DNA of 64,000 nucleotides, taken from the NCBI GenBank assembly GCA_903813345.2, contig CAIIXF020000009.1:10720030-10784029 (forward strand). Reading direction: 5' to 3'. Positions within the stretch are counted from its first letter, which is position 1. Each line of letters starts with the position of its first letter. Shown here in pieces: positions 34,168 through 45,287 of this stretch. The position numbers and the translations under genes were made by a program. The stretch is from Owenia fusiformis (lineage: Eukaryota > Annelida > Polychaeta > Sabellida > Oweniidae). A model generated the notes under the pieces. The model was not told the origin of the DNA, searched no databases, and saw nothing but the letters and a program-made list of their open reading frames with translations.

Positions 34168-34354
34168 TTTTATGACTGTTAAATTCTATAGTCTTGTTAA
34201 GACCACTTTATAAACAGGTTTATTATTACTTTTATGACTGTTAAATTCTATAGTCTTGTTAAGACCACTTTATAAACAGGTTTATTATTACTTTTATGAC
34301 TGTTAAATTATATAGTCTAGTCAACACCACTTTATAAACAGGTTTGTTATTACT
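34168..34354. repeat. 61-62 bp tandem repeat, three copies
   Basis: TTTTATGACTGTTAAATT through AAACAGGTTT(A/G)TTATTACT is repeated three times; the third copy is slightly diverged. It lies in the centre of the 4.5-kb inverted-repeat structure. Confidence 0.85.
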
Positions 34355-34400
34355 GGTGTAACGACGAAAAAAAATATAATTAATTTATTTGATCTTATAC

Positions 34401-34950
34401 AAGGGCCGATCAAAAAGTTTCTTACCGCTGGCTCTAGATTTTATAATAAGAGGAGTTGGATGCTCAAACTTTTACATAAGACAGGGTTGTAAGTTTGCTT
34501 GAGACTGTCTGAGTTTCATTTAAATTGGTTCATTGGTAGTGACACAGAGTCAATACATATTTTCAATGATTGAATTAGGTGGAGCAGCGTTTTTTATAAA
34601 AAATTGTGCTAACCTGCAGTTTTGGAAATTTCTAACACAAAGTAGTGTCATCTGTCAACAGACTGTAGTTTAATCATGTTTAATTAGTTTTTCTGCTAAT
34701 ATTCATTCCCATTCAAAATATTCAACCCCAGTTGCAATGCACTTCCTATATCTGTCCACTAGATCCAAAAACACATGTTTAAGGACTTCATATGAGGGGT
34801 TTGAAACGATGTCGGTAAATTTCAAGAACCACAACTCGGCAGATATTTTATATATAACGCTGCTCCACCTAACTTTGTCATTGAAAATATGAATTGACTC
34901 TGTGTCACTACCAATAAACCAATTTATATGAAACTCGTACAGTTTCAAGC
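34401..34950 (-). mobile_element. Mariner-like transposase C-terminal relic
   Basis: The minus-strand frame 34948-34703 ends in LVDRYRKCIATGVEYFEWE, similar to the mariner C-terminus (W..R..KCI...G.YFE). About 300 bp further left, GGGCCGATCAAAAAGTTTCT looks like a mariner terminus. Part of the frame is repeated in inverted orientation (about 34508-34640 against 34820-34945), so the copy is rearranged and dead. Confidence 0.55.
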
Positions 34951-35369
34951 AAACTAACTAGCCATGAAATTATTTTTTCTTTTCGATAAAACATTGCTTA
35001 TTAGAAATATATTTAGTTGAAAACTTAGAGTAAACAATCAGTTCTTCTATCACAAAGTTTATTTTGGTTCAGTAGATTTTTCTATACATTATTTTTATGT
35101 CACCACCACTAGTGATTGGGTGACATATTGTAATAGCTTCGAACGTTTATCTTGACACTGTTCAGTAGTTAATGTGTACTGTATACTTAACAAGGTGTGG
35201 TGACATTTTGCATGTTTCTGCATCGTCACTACTATTGAAAGCTTATGTTGATATTGTAGCAGTATTTTTTAAGTTCTTTTTGTTGGTACAATTAGTTTCC
35301 AAACCCTATACTTATATCGATCTGACACAGTTTAGTGCAGGTTTAAGTGATTTTGTTGATTATTAAACG

Positions 35370-35470
35370 GAAAGAGCACATGTGTCTCGAACTCGCAACA
35401 TTGTGGATACAGAGCCCATTCACATAGTTTGACATGCTGCTGCTCTGAACCAGCTCGTTAGTTAATATCT
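35370..35470 (-). repeat. tRNA-like SINE head candidate
   Basis: On the minus strand, ACGAGCTGGTTCAGAGC resembles a tRNA D arm/A box, and about 55 bases later GCGAGTTCGAGAC resembles a T arm/B box. The stems do not pair well enough for a functional tRNA. A diverged tRNA-derived SINE is the best reading. Confidence 0.35.
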
Positions 35471-36046
35471 GACTAATGCGATGAAGAAACGTTATCTGCA
35501 GCGTTTATGAGTACTATAGTATCTACAACTATTTTTGATCTTATGAGTATTGGATATCATTATTTTTCTTCAACATGTATTTTAATGACTTCAGTATGAA
35601 TGGAATGTCCCTCGGAGTTGTGGTCGTTGATGACGAATTGGTCATTGAACGGTGTGGATGCTGTTTATTCCCATATTAGATTATTGTCTTGGGATATTCA
35701 GGTTTGATTTTTGTTTGCCAGTTTTACACTTTACAGTTTGCTTTTCCCACTAGGTTGCTTTACACTTTTTTCCTTTCTCATTTGTCATTTTTGTTTATAT
35801 TTAGTAAGGATTATGATACGCAGGTCTCTCCTTCTGTGTGATCACCTGTCCAGAAGATAATTCAACTGCATGAAGAACATTTCGTTGACATGATGCACAG
35901 TGAAAGGTTTTCCACACATTTACATTTTCGTTTAAAAGAGCTTTAATTCCGTTATATACTCAGATCAGGGCCAATTTAGCATACATTTCGCTCTCAAAAA
36001 TCGCTGTGCAATAATGGATTTCAAAGAAATGTTTGACGTTTTCAAT

Positions 36047-36548
36047 AGGCTTTGTATAAAAAACCTCCTACCTCATACCCACCTACCCACCTACGTGGAA
36101 CATGATACAGTCATTGAAGGGTTCAATTTGAAAGATTATTAAATCTCAAAATAGCTCAAATTATTAACATTTCTACAATTCCGGTTTTATTTTATGACTA
36201 GACAGATGACAGATCCATAAATAAAGGCATATGTATGCATTTTAATGTGTAATGACCCGAGGGCGCCCCAGGGGAATAAATAACTTACGACCGCGAGCAT
36301 AGATCCAACAAGCCAGATAAAGAAATTGATAGAAAGTGTTCTAAATTCGATGCCCCTTGTGGGAATCGAACCCAGCTGGGATGTAGTAGCAACTTGCTAT
36401 CAAGGGTCATTACAAATGCATCTATAGTTCATCATAAACTAAGATTTAATAAACTAAGATCTTTAAAATCGAACCCTTCAAAGACTGCATCATGTCCCAC
36501 GTACGTGGGTAGGTGGGTATGAGGTAGGAGGTTTTTTATACAAAGCCT
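36047..36548. mobile_element. Foldback element with 100-bp arms and a tRNA-like core
   Basis: Arms at about 36047-36145 and 36449-36548 (GGCTTTGTATAAAAAACCTC, then CCACCTACCCACCTACGT) are inverted copies. The core, on the minus strand, carries GGGTTCGATTCCCAC, a good B-box/T-loop match, preceded by TAGCAAGTTGCTACTAC, so a tRNA-derived sequence may be captured inside. Confidence 0.65.
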
Positions 36549-37589
36549 TTTCAATAATCTTTTTTCTTTTTGATGAAATGTAGTTATTTATTCTAAAAAT
36601 CAATCGATGTCATACACAAAATGCATTTAAGTGGTATAAAGTACAGAAGCAGAGTAAAAATATGTATTTTAGAATATCACCATGTGTTACCCCATTGTAG
36701 CGCCTCTTGCCCATGTTTTTATCAATATAAAACATGATATCATACACCAAATATGCATTTATGTCAAATTATGTGGTTTAAAATACAGAAAAATAGATAA
36801 CATTCTCCTTAGAATACCACCTTGTGTAACCCCACTTTACTGCCTTTTGCCCCTGTTTATATCAATATAAAAGGTAGCATGTAACCTTCCTTGTAACATG
36901 TGTAAATGTTTCAAGAAAATCAGTAAAGTGGTTTTCCTGGAATCACAATGACAAGATTTATCGAAAAAACTTCCAAGATGGCCGCCAGAATGCAAGATGG
37001 CCACCGAAAGGTTAATTAGCTCTAGAACTTCTTACCATGTAATATGTGTGAAAATTTGAAGTAAATCCGTTTGGTTTTCCTGAAATCGTGATGACAAGAT
37101 TTATCTTTAAACTTCTAAGATGGCTGCCAGAATGCAAGATGGCCACCAAAAAAATAATGAGGTCTAGAACTTTTTACCATGTTACATGTGTGAACATTTG
37201 AAGTACATCTGTTATGTGGTTTTTGTGGAATCGCGATGACAATATTTATCTGAAAAAAATTCCAAGATGGCCGCCAGAATGCAAGATGGCCGCCGCAAAG
37301 TTAATCAGCTCTAGAACTTCTTACCATGTAACATGTGTGAAAATTTGAAGTAAATCCGTCTAATGGTTTACCTGGAATCGTGATGACAAGAAAGTGAGAC
37401 TTCAGAATGCCACCTTGTCTAACCCCGTTTTGGTGCCTTTTGCCCCTGTTTACATCAATAGAAGAGGTGTTTTCTTTAAGAGGTAAGTCTGTTCTTTCAA
37501 ACGGTACAATCATTTTATGTGGGAAAGTACCGGACAACAAAACCCCTTTTCTAGAGCCCTTTTGGGAATCAGATCGGGGACTATTATAA

Positions 37590-38927
37590 GAATACGAAGA
37601 TAATATTATATCTCGTAAATTGTTTTTGGAAAATTGAGGGGATGACATTTTGTATAGATTAACGAAAAATTAGAATACGAAAAATTAGAAAGACTACGAC
37701 AAATGTATGGTACCAACAAAAAAATTTAGACCTTCGTCCACAACATGTGAACGTATGAAAGGATTCTTCCAGATAATAAGGGAAATAAAGCCTGTTGCAA
37801 CAGTTCACTTTTTTGGACCACCCGGTATATTTTACCGTTATAACATAGGCGCAGGATTGAGGAATTTAAAATTTTAGACTTTCTGCAATTTACCAATCAT
37901 AATGTTGCGTTATTTCAATCCTAAATTTTATCTATATTCACCACCAAATTAGACCCTGAATGGAATCTTTTGGTGTCGTTAAGAATCGATAGTCGCCTGC
38001 TGAATGGTGTCAATCGAGTGTCGACAGTGTACCGAATAAACATCATAATGCCCCAAAATAACGATTACTTATGTTATAGTAGAAAACAGAAATTTCGCAA
38101 AAATCCTATAGCCTTTATAGGCTACATTGAGACAAACCGTGTTTAAAGTTTCGTATGTGTGATTCAAATATTTGATTTATTGCCCCACAGAAACACCTGT
38201 TTCTCTCTATTGTATACATTTTATGTTTTCGTCTTAGCTTGTTAAAGTACATTTAGTAAAGTAGATTTGACACCCCAAAAAGTTTGGAAATATCGGAAAG
38301 ACCTTGCCAGAGAGAAACATAAATTAATTAATAAAGGACTGATAGATTACACTAAACTACAGAGTTCGCTTATCGAGGACATTTATTTATAGTCGAGGTT
38401 CGATTTCATCTTCGCATGGAGACAGGTTTATTCAAGAATGTATTTCTTTACTTAGGATTGACTCCCCGAGTGCAACATCGATATTTTTGCCATATATGGG
38501 CATGTCGTGTCCTTGTATAAATATATATCATGTGTTACTAAGACAAATAAAGATTACGAAGGAAGTATTTCGCAGAAATGAAATCACATGATTCGCAAAT
38601 CTGAACTTCACCGCTGAATTATTTTAGTTATCTTGCATATTCTAGATGGGTCCATATTATCTCAAATTAAAATCCATCATTTTTTGGCGTCTTATTTTCT
38701 AAAACTTATTTTGGCGGTGTAAGTTAACGTAAGGCGTACGTTTTGTTATCGTTTTTAAGTACAATGTAATAAGCCACACCAAGATATATTTTTTAGAAAT
38801 CGTAAATACATCACATACAGGCGCGTTTAGTAGGCGTTTTTATGCATGACAAAGTTAAATGATCAGTTAAGCATTGTATTCACAGAATAATATATTTGAA
38901 AAAAAGATCGGCTTGGCAATCTTCGAT
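37590..38927. other. Upstream flank of CBM14 gene B
   Basis: No gene recognised. TGGACCACCCGGTATATTTT near 37814 looks like an isolated mariner-type terminus. An AATAATATAT about 40 bp before the gene B start codon could serve as a TATA box. Confidence 0.35.
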
Positions 38928-41900
38928 ATGGCACTTTTGACAATCATATCTGTTTTTGTGTTGATATGCGCAGTACCACAACGTGAGTCTAAATATGCCA
39001 ATTAGCTTTTTGGAATATAAAAACTTTAAATATCATATATTTGAATTCAGTGGTAGCATATATTAACAGTATTCACGGTTGAAAAATGTGTCTCATTTAC
39101 TAGATTTTGTAAAATCATACAGTATTAAGTTCTGTGTCCAAAAAAATTAATTTCTTTTTTTCTATTTCTTGTAGGTACGTTTTGCCAAGGGTGTTACTTG
39201 CCTATGAATATCGTGCTTTCTCTTCTAGACACTTTTGACCAATCAAGGCTATAACCACGGTGTTATAGCATGACGGTTACGTCAAGGCGATTTGCAAAAT
39301 TTTGCGGTAACGATAACAAAAAATCGCGGATGGGAGAGACAGCATGTCCTCTTTCTCGCCTGTAGGCAAGATTCACAGATAAGATTTCCTTTTCAACTAG
39401 TTCCATTCGGTGATGTATATATGAATGGTTATAAAGACCGGGTCAAATCTGCCAGGTGGTTTACTAGAAGCTTAATATAAGGTGTAAACTTACCGACTGA
39501 GATGCCCAAGTTCATATTTTTAGTCCATTCTCGTGATTTCTCAGTATATGTGCCTCAGGGCCACTCAAACTATTAACAGTAAGTAAACTGTGTATAAACA
39601 AGCCATGAAATGACAAATCCAGAACAGGAACGTGGTCATAGCGTAAATAATAAGGTTTCAAACGCAATGTCGTTAGACGACTACGTATGAATTCTATAGA
39701 CGGTAACGTATTGTATAAGATGTACATTAGATATTTAGCGGACGGTTACGTGCATGTACATCTTTCAAGTTAAAGCTGCTAGATCTGATAGCCTCTCTCC
39801 ATGTAATTGTTATAATGGGTAAGAAATGGAATATTGAATTGCTTATATTTGTTTTCAGGACTCGCAAGAGACGCTCTTGTTTGAGCCTCTATAGGGCAAG
39901 GAAAAAAATTGTGTCTTGCTTTATTTATGAAACCAATTTAAGTAAAAAAGATAGCAATGAAGAGGCAAAAGAAGAATTAGCATCAAGTACTGATGAATAT
40001 GACAAAATTAAACGGTTAGCGTAACCGTCAATCAATTTTTTGCGTAACCGCAAATTAAAAATACAATATTATGGCTTAGGTAGAACATATTAGGTGGTTT
40101 CCAATGCTCAATTGGCTTTTTATGATCGCATGTAGGTTACATCTATATACCACGAGGCCGTTAGGCAATGTAGACCATGCCCTAACGACAAAAATAAACA
40201 AATTACTAAATTTTGTGTAGTTTTGAATTTCAAGCTCAACAGTTTTTCGCTTATTTCATGTTATCCCAGGGCATCAATTTGCAAAGAATACGTTCAAAAT
40301 ATACATTACTAAATGCATCACCGAATGCGATGCCTACGAAAATCGTTCATCCTTTCATTGATACACAGTAGAAGAAAATAATGCACCAACCTTAGTTTTC
40401 TGTTCCATCGCGGCCATTTTATTGGATATATCAGTGATCGTAGTCGTCTAATCTCGTTTTCAGGGGTGTCGTAACCGTCATGCTATAACACCGTGATATC
40501 TGTGCTATAAATATTTTGCTTTCTCTTATAGGCACGTTTGGCCAAGATTGTAACTGCGTTCATAAATATTTTTTCTCTTACAGGCACGTTTAACCAAGGC
40601 TAACTGTGTCTACTGGTATTTTGCTTTCTCTTAAAGGCACGTTTGACCAAGGCTGTAACTGTGCCTATTGATATTGTGATTTTTCTTATAAGCACGTTTT
40701 GGCCAAGGCTGTAACTATACCTATTAATATTTTGCTTTCTCTAATAGGCGCGTTGGGTCAAGGCTGTAATTGTGCCTTTGATCCCGACGGCACCCTCTGT
40801 GAAGCAGCTTGCACGTACTACAGCTATTGTGAAAATTTCCAAGTCGTCACGGTACAATGCCAAGAGGGTGAAGTGGTGGATATTGAAGTAGGAGGTTGCA
40901 ACTCGTGAGTTTAGAATGACAGATAGTCCTCATCTCACCTCTTAAGATGTAGTAGATAGGGGGGGGGGGGGGGGGGGGGTAGACTTGAAGCTAATAAAGG
41001 TGTGGTTCAATTACAATTATATAGAGTGGCGTACGGTTCTCGAGATTTCGTTGGAACAGACGTATTTTACCTATGGTGACGTCATTGACAAACACTTCCA
41101 TCTTTACAACTTGATAAAAATCTAGTGTCCTTTCTTGCCCTGGTCTCTCGTAGTAAACCGTAACATTGTACTAGCGGTATCCGGCTGGTGTTTTCAGTCT
41201 AAAGTCTATAAAGGGCCAGGAATTACCACATTTCTAATTGGGTCGAAAAGGGAGCGATAAGAAACACTCGAGTAAGCTAATATTGGGATCAGATTTAATT
41301 TTGCATACGTACTTATAGGACGGCGAATGTGGCGCCCCCTTGTGGCGTGTGGCGGGACTGTTCGAATAAAGCCGATGGTTACTATGCCAACGAAGATGAC
41401 AACTGTTTTTCCTATCACTATTGCTTAAATGGCCAATTCATGAGTAACAATCTTTGTCCGACTGGTAGGTTTAAAGATCTGAAACTCTAAATAAAATACC
41501 TAGGGGGATTGGTATCGATAGGGCGAACTTTTTGAACCCACGTTTCTCTTAAACCAGTCATCAAAAGATTCTGAAAATTTTACACATCGTCAGTTTAATT
41601 TTCGCATCAAATTGTTGCCAATCAGTCAACATTACATAAAGAACCGTGTTTATTACAGAATGTTTTCAATAATTGGTTTAAAAGAAAAACATTGTTGAAT
41701 TCAGTTCACCATATCGATACCAATCCTTTAGCGGACCTTGAAAACGTTCAAATGGCCCTCACCAGCTCATTTTTTATAGTTGTACAAGCTTTATTTTATT
41801 TAGATTCAATAACTTACAGCAAAATCAAAAGAAAATCTAACAGAAATAAACATTGCAAGGTTTCGTTGGTTTATTTATATAATTTTTTTTATTTTTTTTC

Positions 41901-42687
41901 ATTGAAAATCGCTGTTATGTACAGGGTGTACCAGAAATGCAACCTACCTAACAATGCTTATTTAAACAAAAGAGCACTACAAATCGTTTTCGGCATTATT
42001 AAAGTTGGTTCATCACTAGTGCGTGACCCGTTTGACTACCTCTCTGTACGACAAAATCCGGTATTTTACATGTTCTGTCTTTGGGTTCTTGTTGTTTTTG
42101 GTGGCGAGTAAGAGGGGGAGAAACCCCAGGGTTCAAAGATGACATACGCTTATAATGTAAATCTGTATTGAGATGACATCGTCGCTGATTGGATTAGCTA
42201 GTCGATCGTTGATAGGTTTAAAACTAGGTCAATTTGAAAACTTTGAAAACAAGATGGAGGGAAGTATAAATATACGTACTTCCGGGAAAGGAGGTGCGCG
42301 AAGGAAATCGTATGTCATCAATTGAATCATAGGGTTTTCCCACCTCTTGTGGCGAGTATAAAATTGTTATTTTACAAAGAAAGAGAACAATATACTTGCC
42401 CTGAAGTCTGCAACATAACTTTTATAATACTTAGTCGCTTTGGGGGGGGGGGGGTCATTTGGACCCCCTGCAATTTTTAATACTTGTCTGATTTCATTAT
42501 TGTTGTAAAACCTATTCAATTACCCCTACGCAAAGTTTCATTAGGATTCTGATGATTCAAATGTCAACGTATGAATGTGTTTTTAGATTTGGTGTTCGAC
42601 AACCCGAGGCAGCTGTGCAACTGGCCAGGGAATGTGTGTCCCCCATGTGGGGATGGCAGTGACGATCCATTTGCACCGTGCAACTGA
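38928..42687 (+). CDS. Secreted CBM14 chitin-binding protein B, four exons
   Basis: Exons: 38928-38982, 40748-40904, 41319-41464, 42587-42687; all GT-AG and in phase, 152 residues. Exon 1 is a signal peptide (MALLTIISVFVLICAVPQ) of exactly 55 bp, as in genes A and C. Exon 2 gives the first Cys-rich domain (QGCNCAFDPDGTLCEAACT, then YYSYC). Exons 3 and 4 give the CBM14 domain with KADGYYANEDDNC, SYHYC, CNWPGNVCPPCG. It ends early (DPFAPCN) without the Thr-rich tail of A and C. Intron 1 holds six decoy copies of the exon 2 acceptor and a 1.2-kb DNA transposon; intron 3 holds two MITEs. It is extracellular by its signal peptide. Confidence 0.9.
39160..40770 (+). repeat. Tandem array of exon 2 splice acceptors (gene B)
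   Basis: A unit of about 54 bp, TTTGCTTTCTCTTATAG followed by GCACGTTTGACCAAGGCTGT, is repeated seven times. Putative exon starts: 39175, 39229, 40532, 40584, 40637, 40693 and 40748 (the functional one). Right-hand spacings are 52, 53, 56 and 55 bp. Most copies keep a pyrimidine tract and an AG and would encode T-F-x-Q-G-C-N-C-like residues, then hit a stop because the rest of the exon is absent. A transposon at 39256-40495 has split the array after copy two. Confidence 0.9.
39256..40495. mobile_element. 1.24-kb DNA transposon, CACGGTG termini, Transib-like
   Basis: A perfect 26-bp inverted repeat beginning CACGGTGTTATAGCATGACG lies at both ends. Flanks ATAAC (left) and ATATC (right) match at four of five bases, a likely 5-bp target duplication. 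CACGGTG ends and 5-bp duplications are Transib traits. Possible coding remnants: a plus-strand exon-like stretch after TTTGTTTTCAG near 39858, basic then acidic, ending at 40024, and a minus-strand ATG near 40420. No transposase core was recognised. It is inserted in intron 1 of gene B. Confidence 0.75.
41506..41725. mobile_element. Foldback MITE, GGTATCGATA family
   Basis: GATTGGTATCGATAGGGCGA at the left and, inverted, GATTGGTATCGATATGGTGA at the right; imperfect arms of about 80 bp make the whole 220-bp element self-complementary. It is homologous to the larger copy at 12680-13339 and sits in intron 3 of gene B. Confidence 0.75.
42107..42350. mobile_element. TIR repeat in intron 3 of gene B
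   Basis: The left end (GAGTAAGAGGGGGAGAAACC, then GATGACATACG) pairs imperfectly with the right end (GTATGTCATC, then GGGTTTTCCCACCTCTTGTGG). The start resembles the G-tract region at 6155-6205. No target duplication was resolved. Confidence 0.5.
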
Positions 42688-42801
42688 AGAAAATACATAT
42701 GATCCTGTATAGAATTGAATAAATGGAAAATCTGTCATTTTTAATTGCATGTAGTGTTATATACATGTAGATAAAGATAGATTGTTCCGATAAATCCTTC
42801 C

Positions 42802-44950
42802 ACCTTTTGATACGACATTAGAAAAACGATGATATATTGGCTAAATTGATGATGTCATTGGTTGTAGCTAGGTAGGAATCTAACCATGCAAAAACAAGAT
42901 TAACTCATTGCTAATATCAAAAAATACAACCTATGACATCATCAAGCTAGCTAATATATCAAAAGGTGACAGGATTCATTGGAAAGATCGATTCCAAAGA
43001 ATATCAACATTTTATTAAGTTGAGTGTGCTTCCACATGGCGTGCTGTTGCTTTAGATCAGGTATTATGGGCCAAAGTACAATAGTACAACAGTATATTGA
43101 TCTGATCACATTTTGATACATTAGAAAAACTATATTGACTAAATCTATGATGTCATTGGTTGTAGGTAGAAATCTGACCATGCAAAACAAGATTAATTCA
43201 TTGCTAATTTTAAAAATGACAACCTATGACATCATCAAGCTAGCCAATATATCAAAAGGTGACAGGATTCATTGGAAAGATCGATTCCAAAGAATATCAA
43301 CATTTTATTTAGTTGAGTGTGCTTCCACATGGCGTGCTGTTGCTTTAGATCAGGTATTATGGGCCATAGTACAATAGTACAACAGTATATTGATCTGATC
43401 ACACTTTGATACATTAGAAAAACTATATTGACTAAATTGATGATGTCATTGGTTGTAGGTAGAAATCTGACCATGCAAAACAAGATTAATTCATTGCTAA
43501 TTTTAAAAATGACAACCTATGACATCATCAAGCTAGCCAATATATCAAAAGGTGACAGGATTCATTGGAAAGATCGATTCCAAAGAATATCAACATTTTA
43601 TTTAGTTGAGTGTGCTTCCACATGGCGTGCTGTTGCTTTAGATCAGGTATTATGGGCCATAGTACAATAGTACAACAGTATATTGATCTGATCACACTTT
43701 GATACATTAGAAAAACTATATTGACTAAATTGATGATGTCATTGGTTGTAGCATGGGCTTTCAACTAGAAGGGTAGGCAACTTCCCATATTTCATACATA
43801 AACATTGCCATAGGTTTTCAAAATTGGAGAATGTGCACATTCCAAGAAAATCTTATTTTGTACTTTTTATTGATGATTAAGAGAAATAACTCAAAAACAA
43901 AAACATGATCTTCTACATACATCTTGATAATTTAATAAAAATTGGAATTCATCATAATTATGACAATACTGAAAGTGAACATTCTCCCACAAATTATGTT
44001 TTTATTGGAATGTGTTCTTGAATAATTACCCACAATGCAATACTCAAAGAGAACATCTTGATAACTCTTATTCTTATTGGTCTCTTTTGTTTACTTTTAT
44101 ATGATATTGAATATATTTTATGCTTAAATCATATTAAAAATTGATTTTTATTCAAAATAATACTAAAACATATACATTTATCTAATACTTTTTGAAATAT
44201 TGCCATAAAAGGGAAGCATGTCATTGCTCATTTTGAAGGTCTAATGTTATTACATAGAGTTGCATACCCTTCTAGTTGAAAGCCCATGGTTGTAGGTAGA
44301 AATCTGACCATGCAAAACAAGATTAATTCATTGCTAATTTTAAAAATGACAACCTATGACATCATCAAGCTAGCCAATATATCAAAAGGTGACAGGATTC
44401 ATTGGAAAGATCGATTCCAAAGAATATCAACATTTTATTTAGTTGAGTGTGCTTCCACATGGCGTGCTGTTGCTTTAGATCAGGTATTATGGGCCATAGT
44501 ACAATAGTACAACAGTATATTGATCTGATCACACTTTGATACATTAGAAAAACTATATTGACTAAATTGATGATGTCATTGGTTGTAGGTAGAAATCTGA
44601 CCATGCAAAACAAGATTAATTCATTGCTAATTTTAAAAATGACAACCTATGACATCATCAAGCTAGCCAATATATCAAAAGGTGACAGGATTCATTGGAA
44701 AGATCGATTCCAAAGAATATCAACATTTTATTTAGTTGAGTGTGCTTCCACATGGCGTGCTGTTGCTTTAGATCAGGTATTATGGGCCATAGTACAATAG
44801 TACAACAGTATATTGATCTGATCACACTTTGATACATTAGAAAAACTATATTGACTAAATTGATGATGTCATTGGTTGTAGGTAGAAATCTGACCATGCA
44901 AAAACAAGATTAACTCATTGCTAATTTCAAAAGTCACAATCAAAAGGTAT
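42802..44950. repeat. 293-bp satellite array built on a MITE-like unit
   Basis: The landmark GTAGGTAGAAATCTGACC recurs at 43163, 43456, 44293, 44586 and 44879, with a diverged first copy at 42870, at exactly 293-bp steps apart from one interruption. Each unit contains an internal inverted repeat (GATGATGTCATTGGTTGTA and its complement near TACAACCTATGACATCATC, with (C)TTTTGATA at the outer edge), suggesting descent from a MITE plus spacer. Inner units are nearly identical; the outer ones are diverged. Identical short open frames on both strands are by-products. It lies downstream of CBM14 gene B. Confidence 0.9.
43752..44288. mobile_element. 537-bp DNA element, CATGGGC termini, 7-bp TSD
   Basis: Inverted repeats match at 29 of 30 terminal bases, beginning CATGGGCTTTCAACTAGAAG. 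GTTGTAG flanks both sides (43745-43751 and 44289-44295). The insertion interrupts the 293-bp satellite, and the offset of the next unit (544 bp) equals 537 plus the 7-bp duplication, so both boundaries are confirmed by the array itself. No coding capacity. Two near-interior-less relatives occur at 16261-16292 and 52861-52887. Confidence 0.92.
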
Positions 44951-44963
44951 CGGAAAGATTAGT

Positions 44964-45070
44964 CTAGCTCCAAGACACTGTGACCCCCATCTACTAGACT
45001 AAACACTTGCTCACACTTGTGGTGAGGTGTTTAGGGGGGGGGGGGTCACAGTGGCTTGTAGCTAGACCAC
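44964..45070. repeat. Small foldback repeat with G tract
   Basis: GTCTAGCTCCAAGACACTGT at the left and, inverted, GTCTAGCTACAAGCCACTGT at the right form arms of about 27 bp, closing over a loop that includes a run of G. Confidence 0.7.
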
Positions 45071-45287
45071 GGAAAGATGTGTACCTACAATGATGCTGTA
45101 GTACATGATGTGCATGTAATAAATTGCACAACATTAGAATAAAATACACACCCATTTGACACTATTTCCTTTTTATTAGGTCTCCTCTACATATATATGA
45201 ATATAACTGAGTACCCAGCAACATGCCATAGTTTATGAAATATCACAAATTCAAAAATGTGTGCACCGCGCGCACGATTATTTTTTA

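Larger units (their letters stand above)
33026..37589. repeat. 4.5-kb inverted-repeat structure between CBM14 genes A and B
   Basis: The left arm (33026-34130) and right arm (36862-37589) are inverted copies, beginning at TAGTCCCTGATCT and its complement. Each arm holds a unique outer part of about 280 bp (TCCGGTACTTTCCCACATAA, GGGGCAAAAGGCACCAAAA) followed by tandem units of about 145 bp: six on the left, three on the right. The unit includes two GCCATCTTG words around GCATTCTGG and TTTCACACATGTTACATGGT. The 2.7-kb centre contains further repeats and no recognised gene. It may be a long-TIR transposon or an inverted duplication. Confidence 0.75.

Noticed and set aside
35370-36420. tRNA genes
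   Set aside because: A-box and B-box-like motifs are present at 35370-35470 and near 36366, but the arms do not form a cloverleaf; they are better read as SINE-like relics.
41692-42111. 139-residue plus-strand frame
   Set aside because: It starts in a MITE arm, crosses a mariner-type terminus (MYRVYQKCN arises from CAGGGTGTACCAGAAATGC) and lies in intron 3 of gene B; no family motif.
42951-44897. Repeated 78-82 residue frames on both strands
   Set aside because: They recur once per 293-bp satellite unit; the period is not a multiple of three, and each frame ends within the unit. They are by-products of the array.
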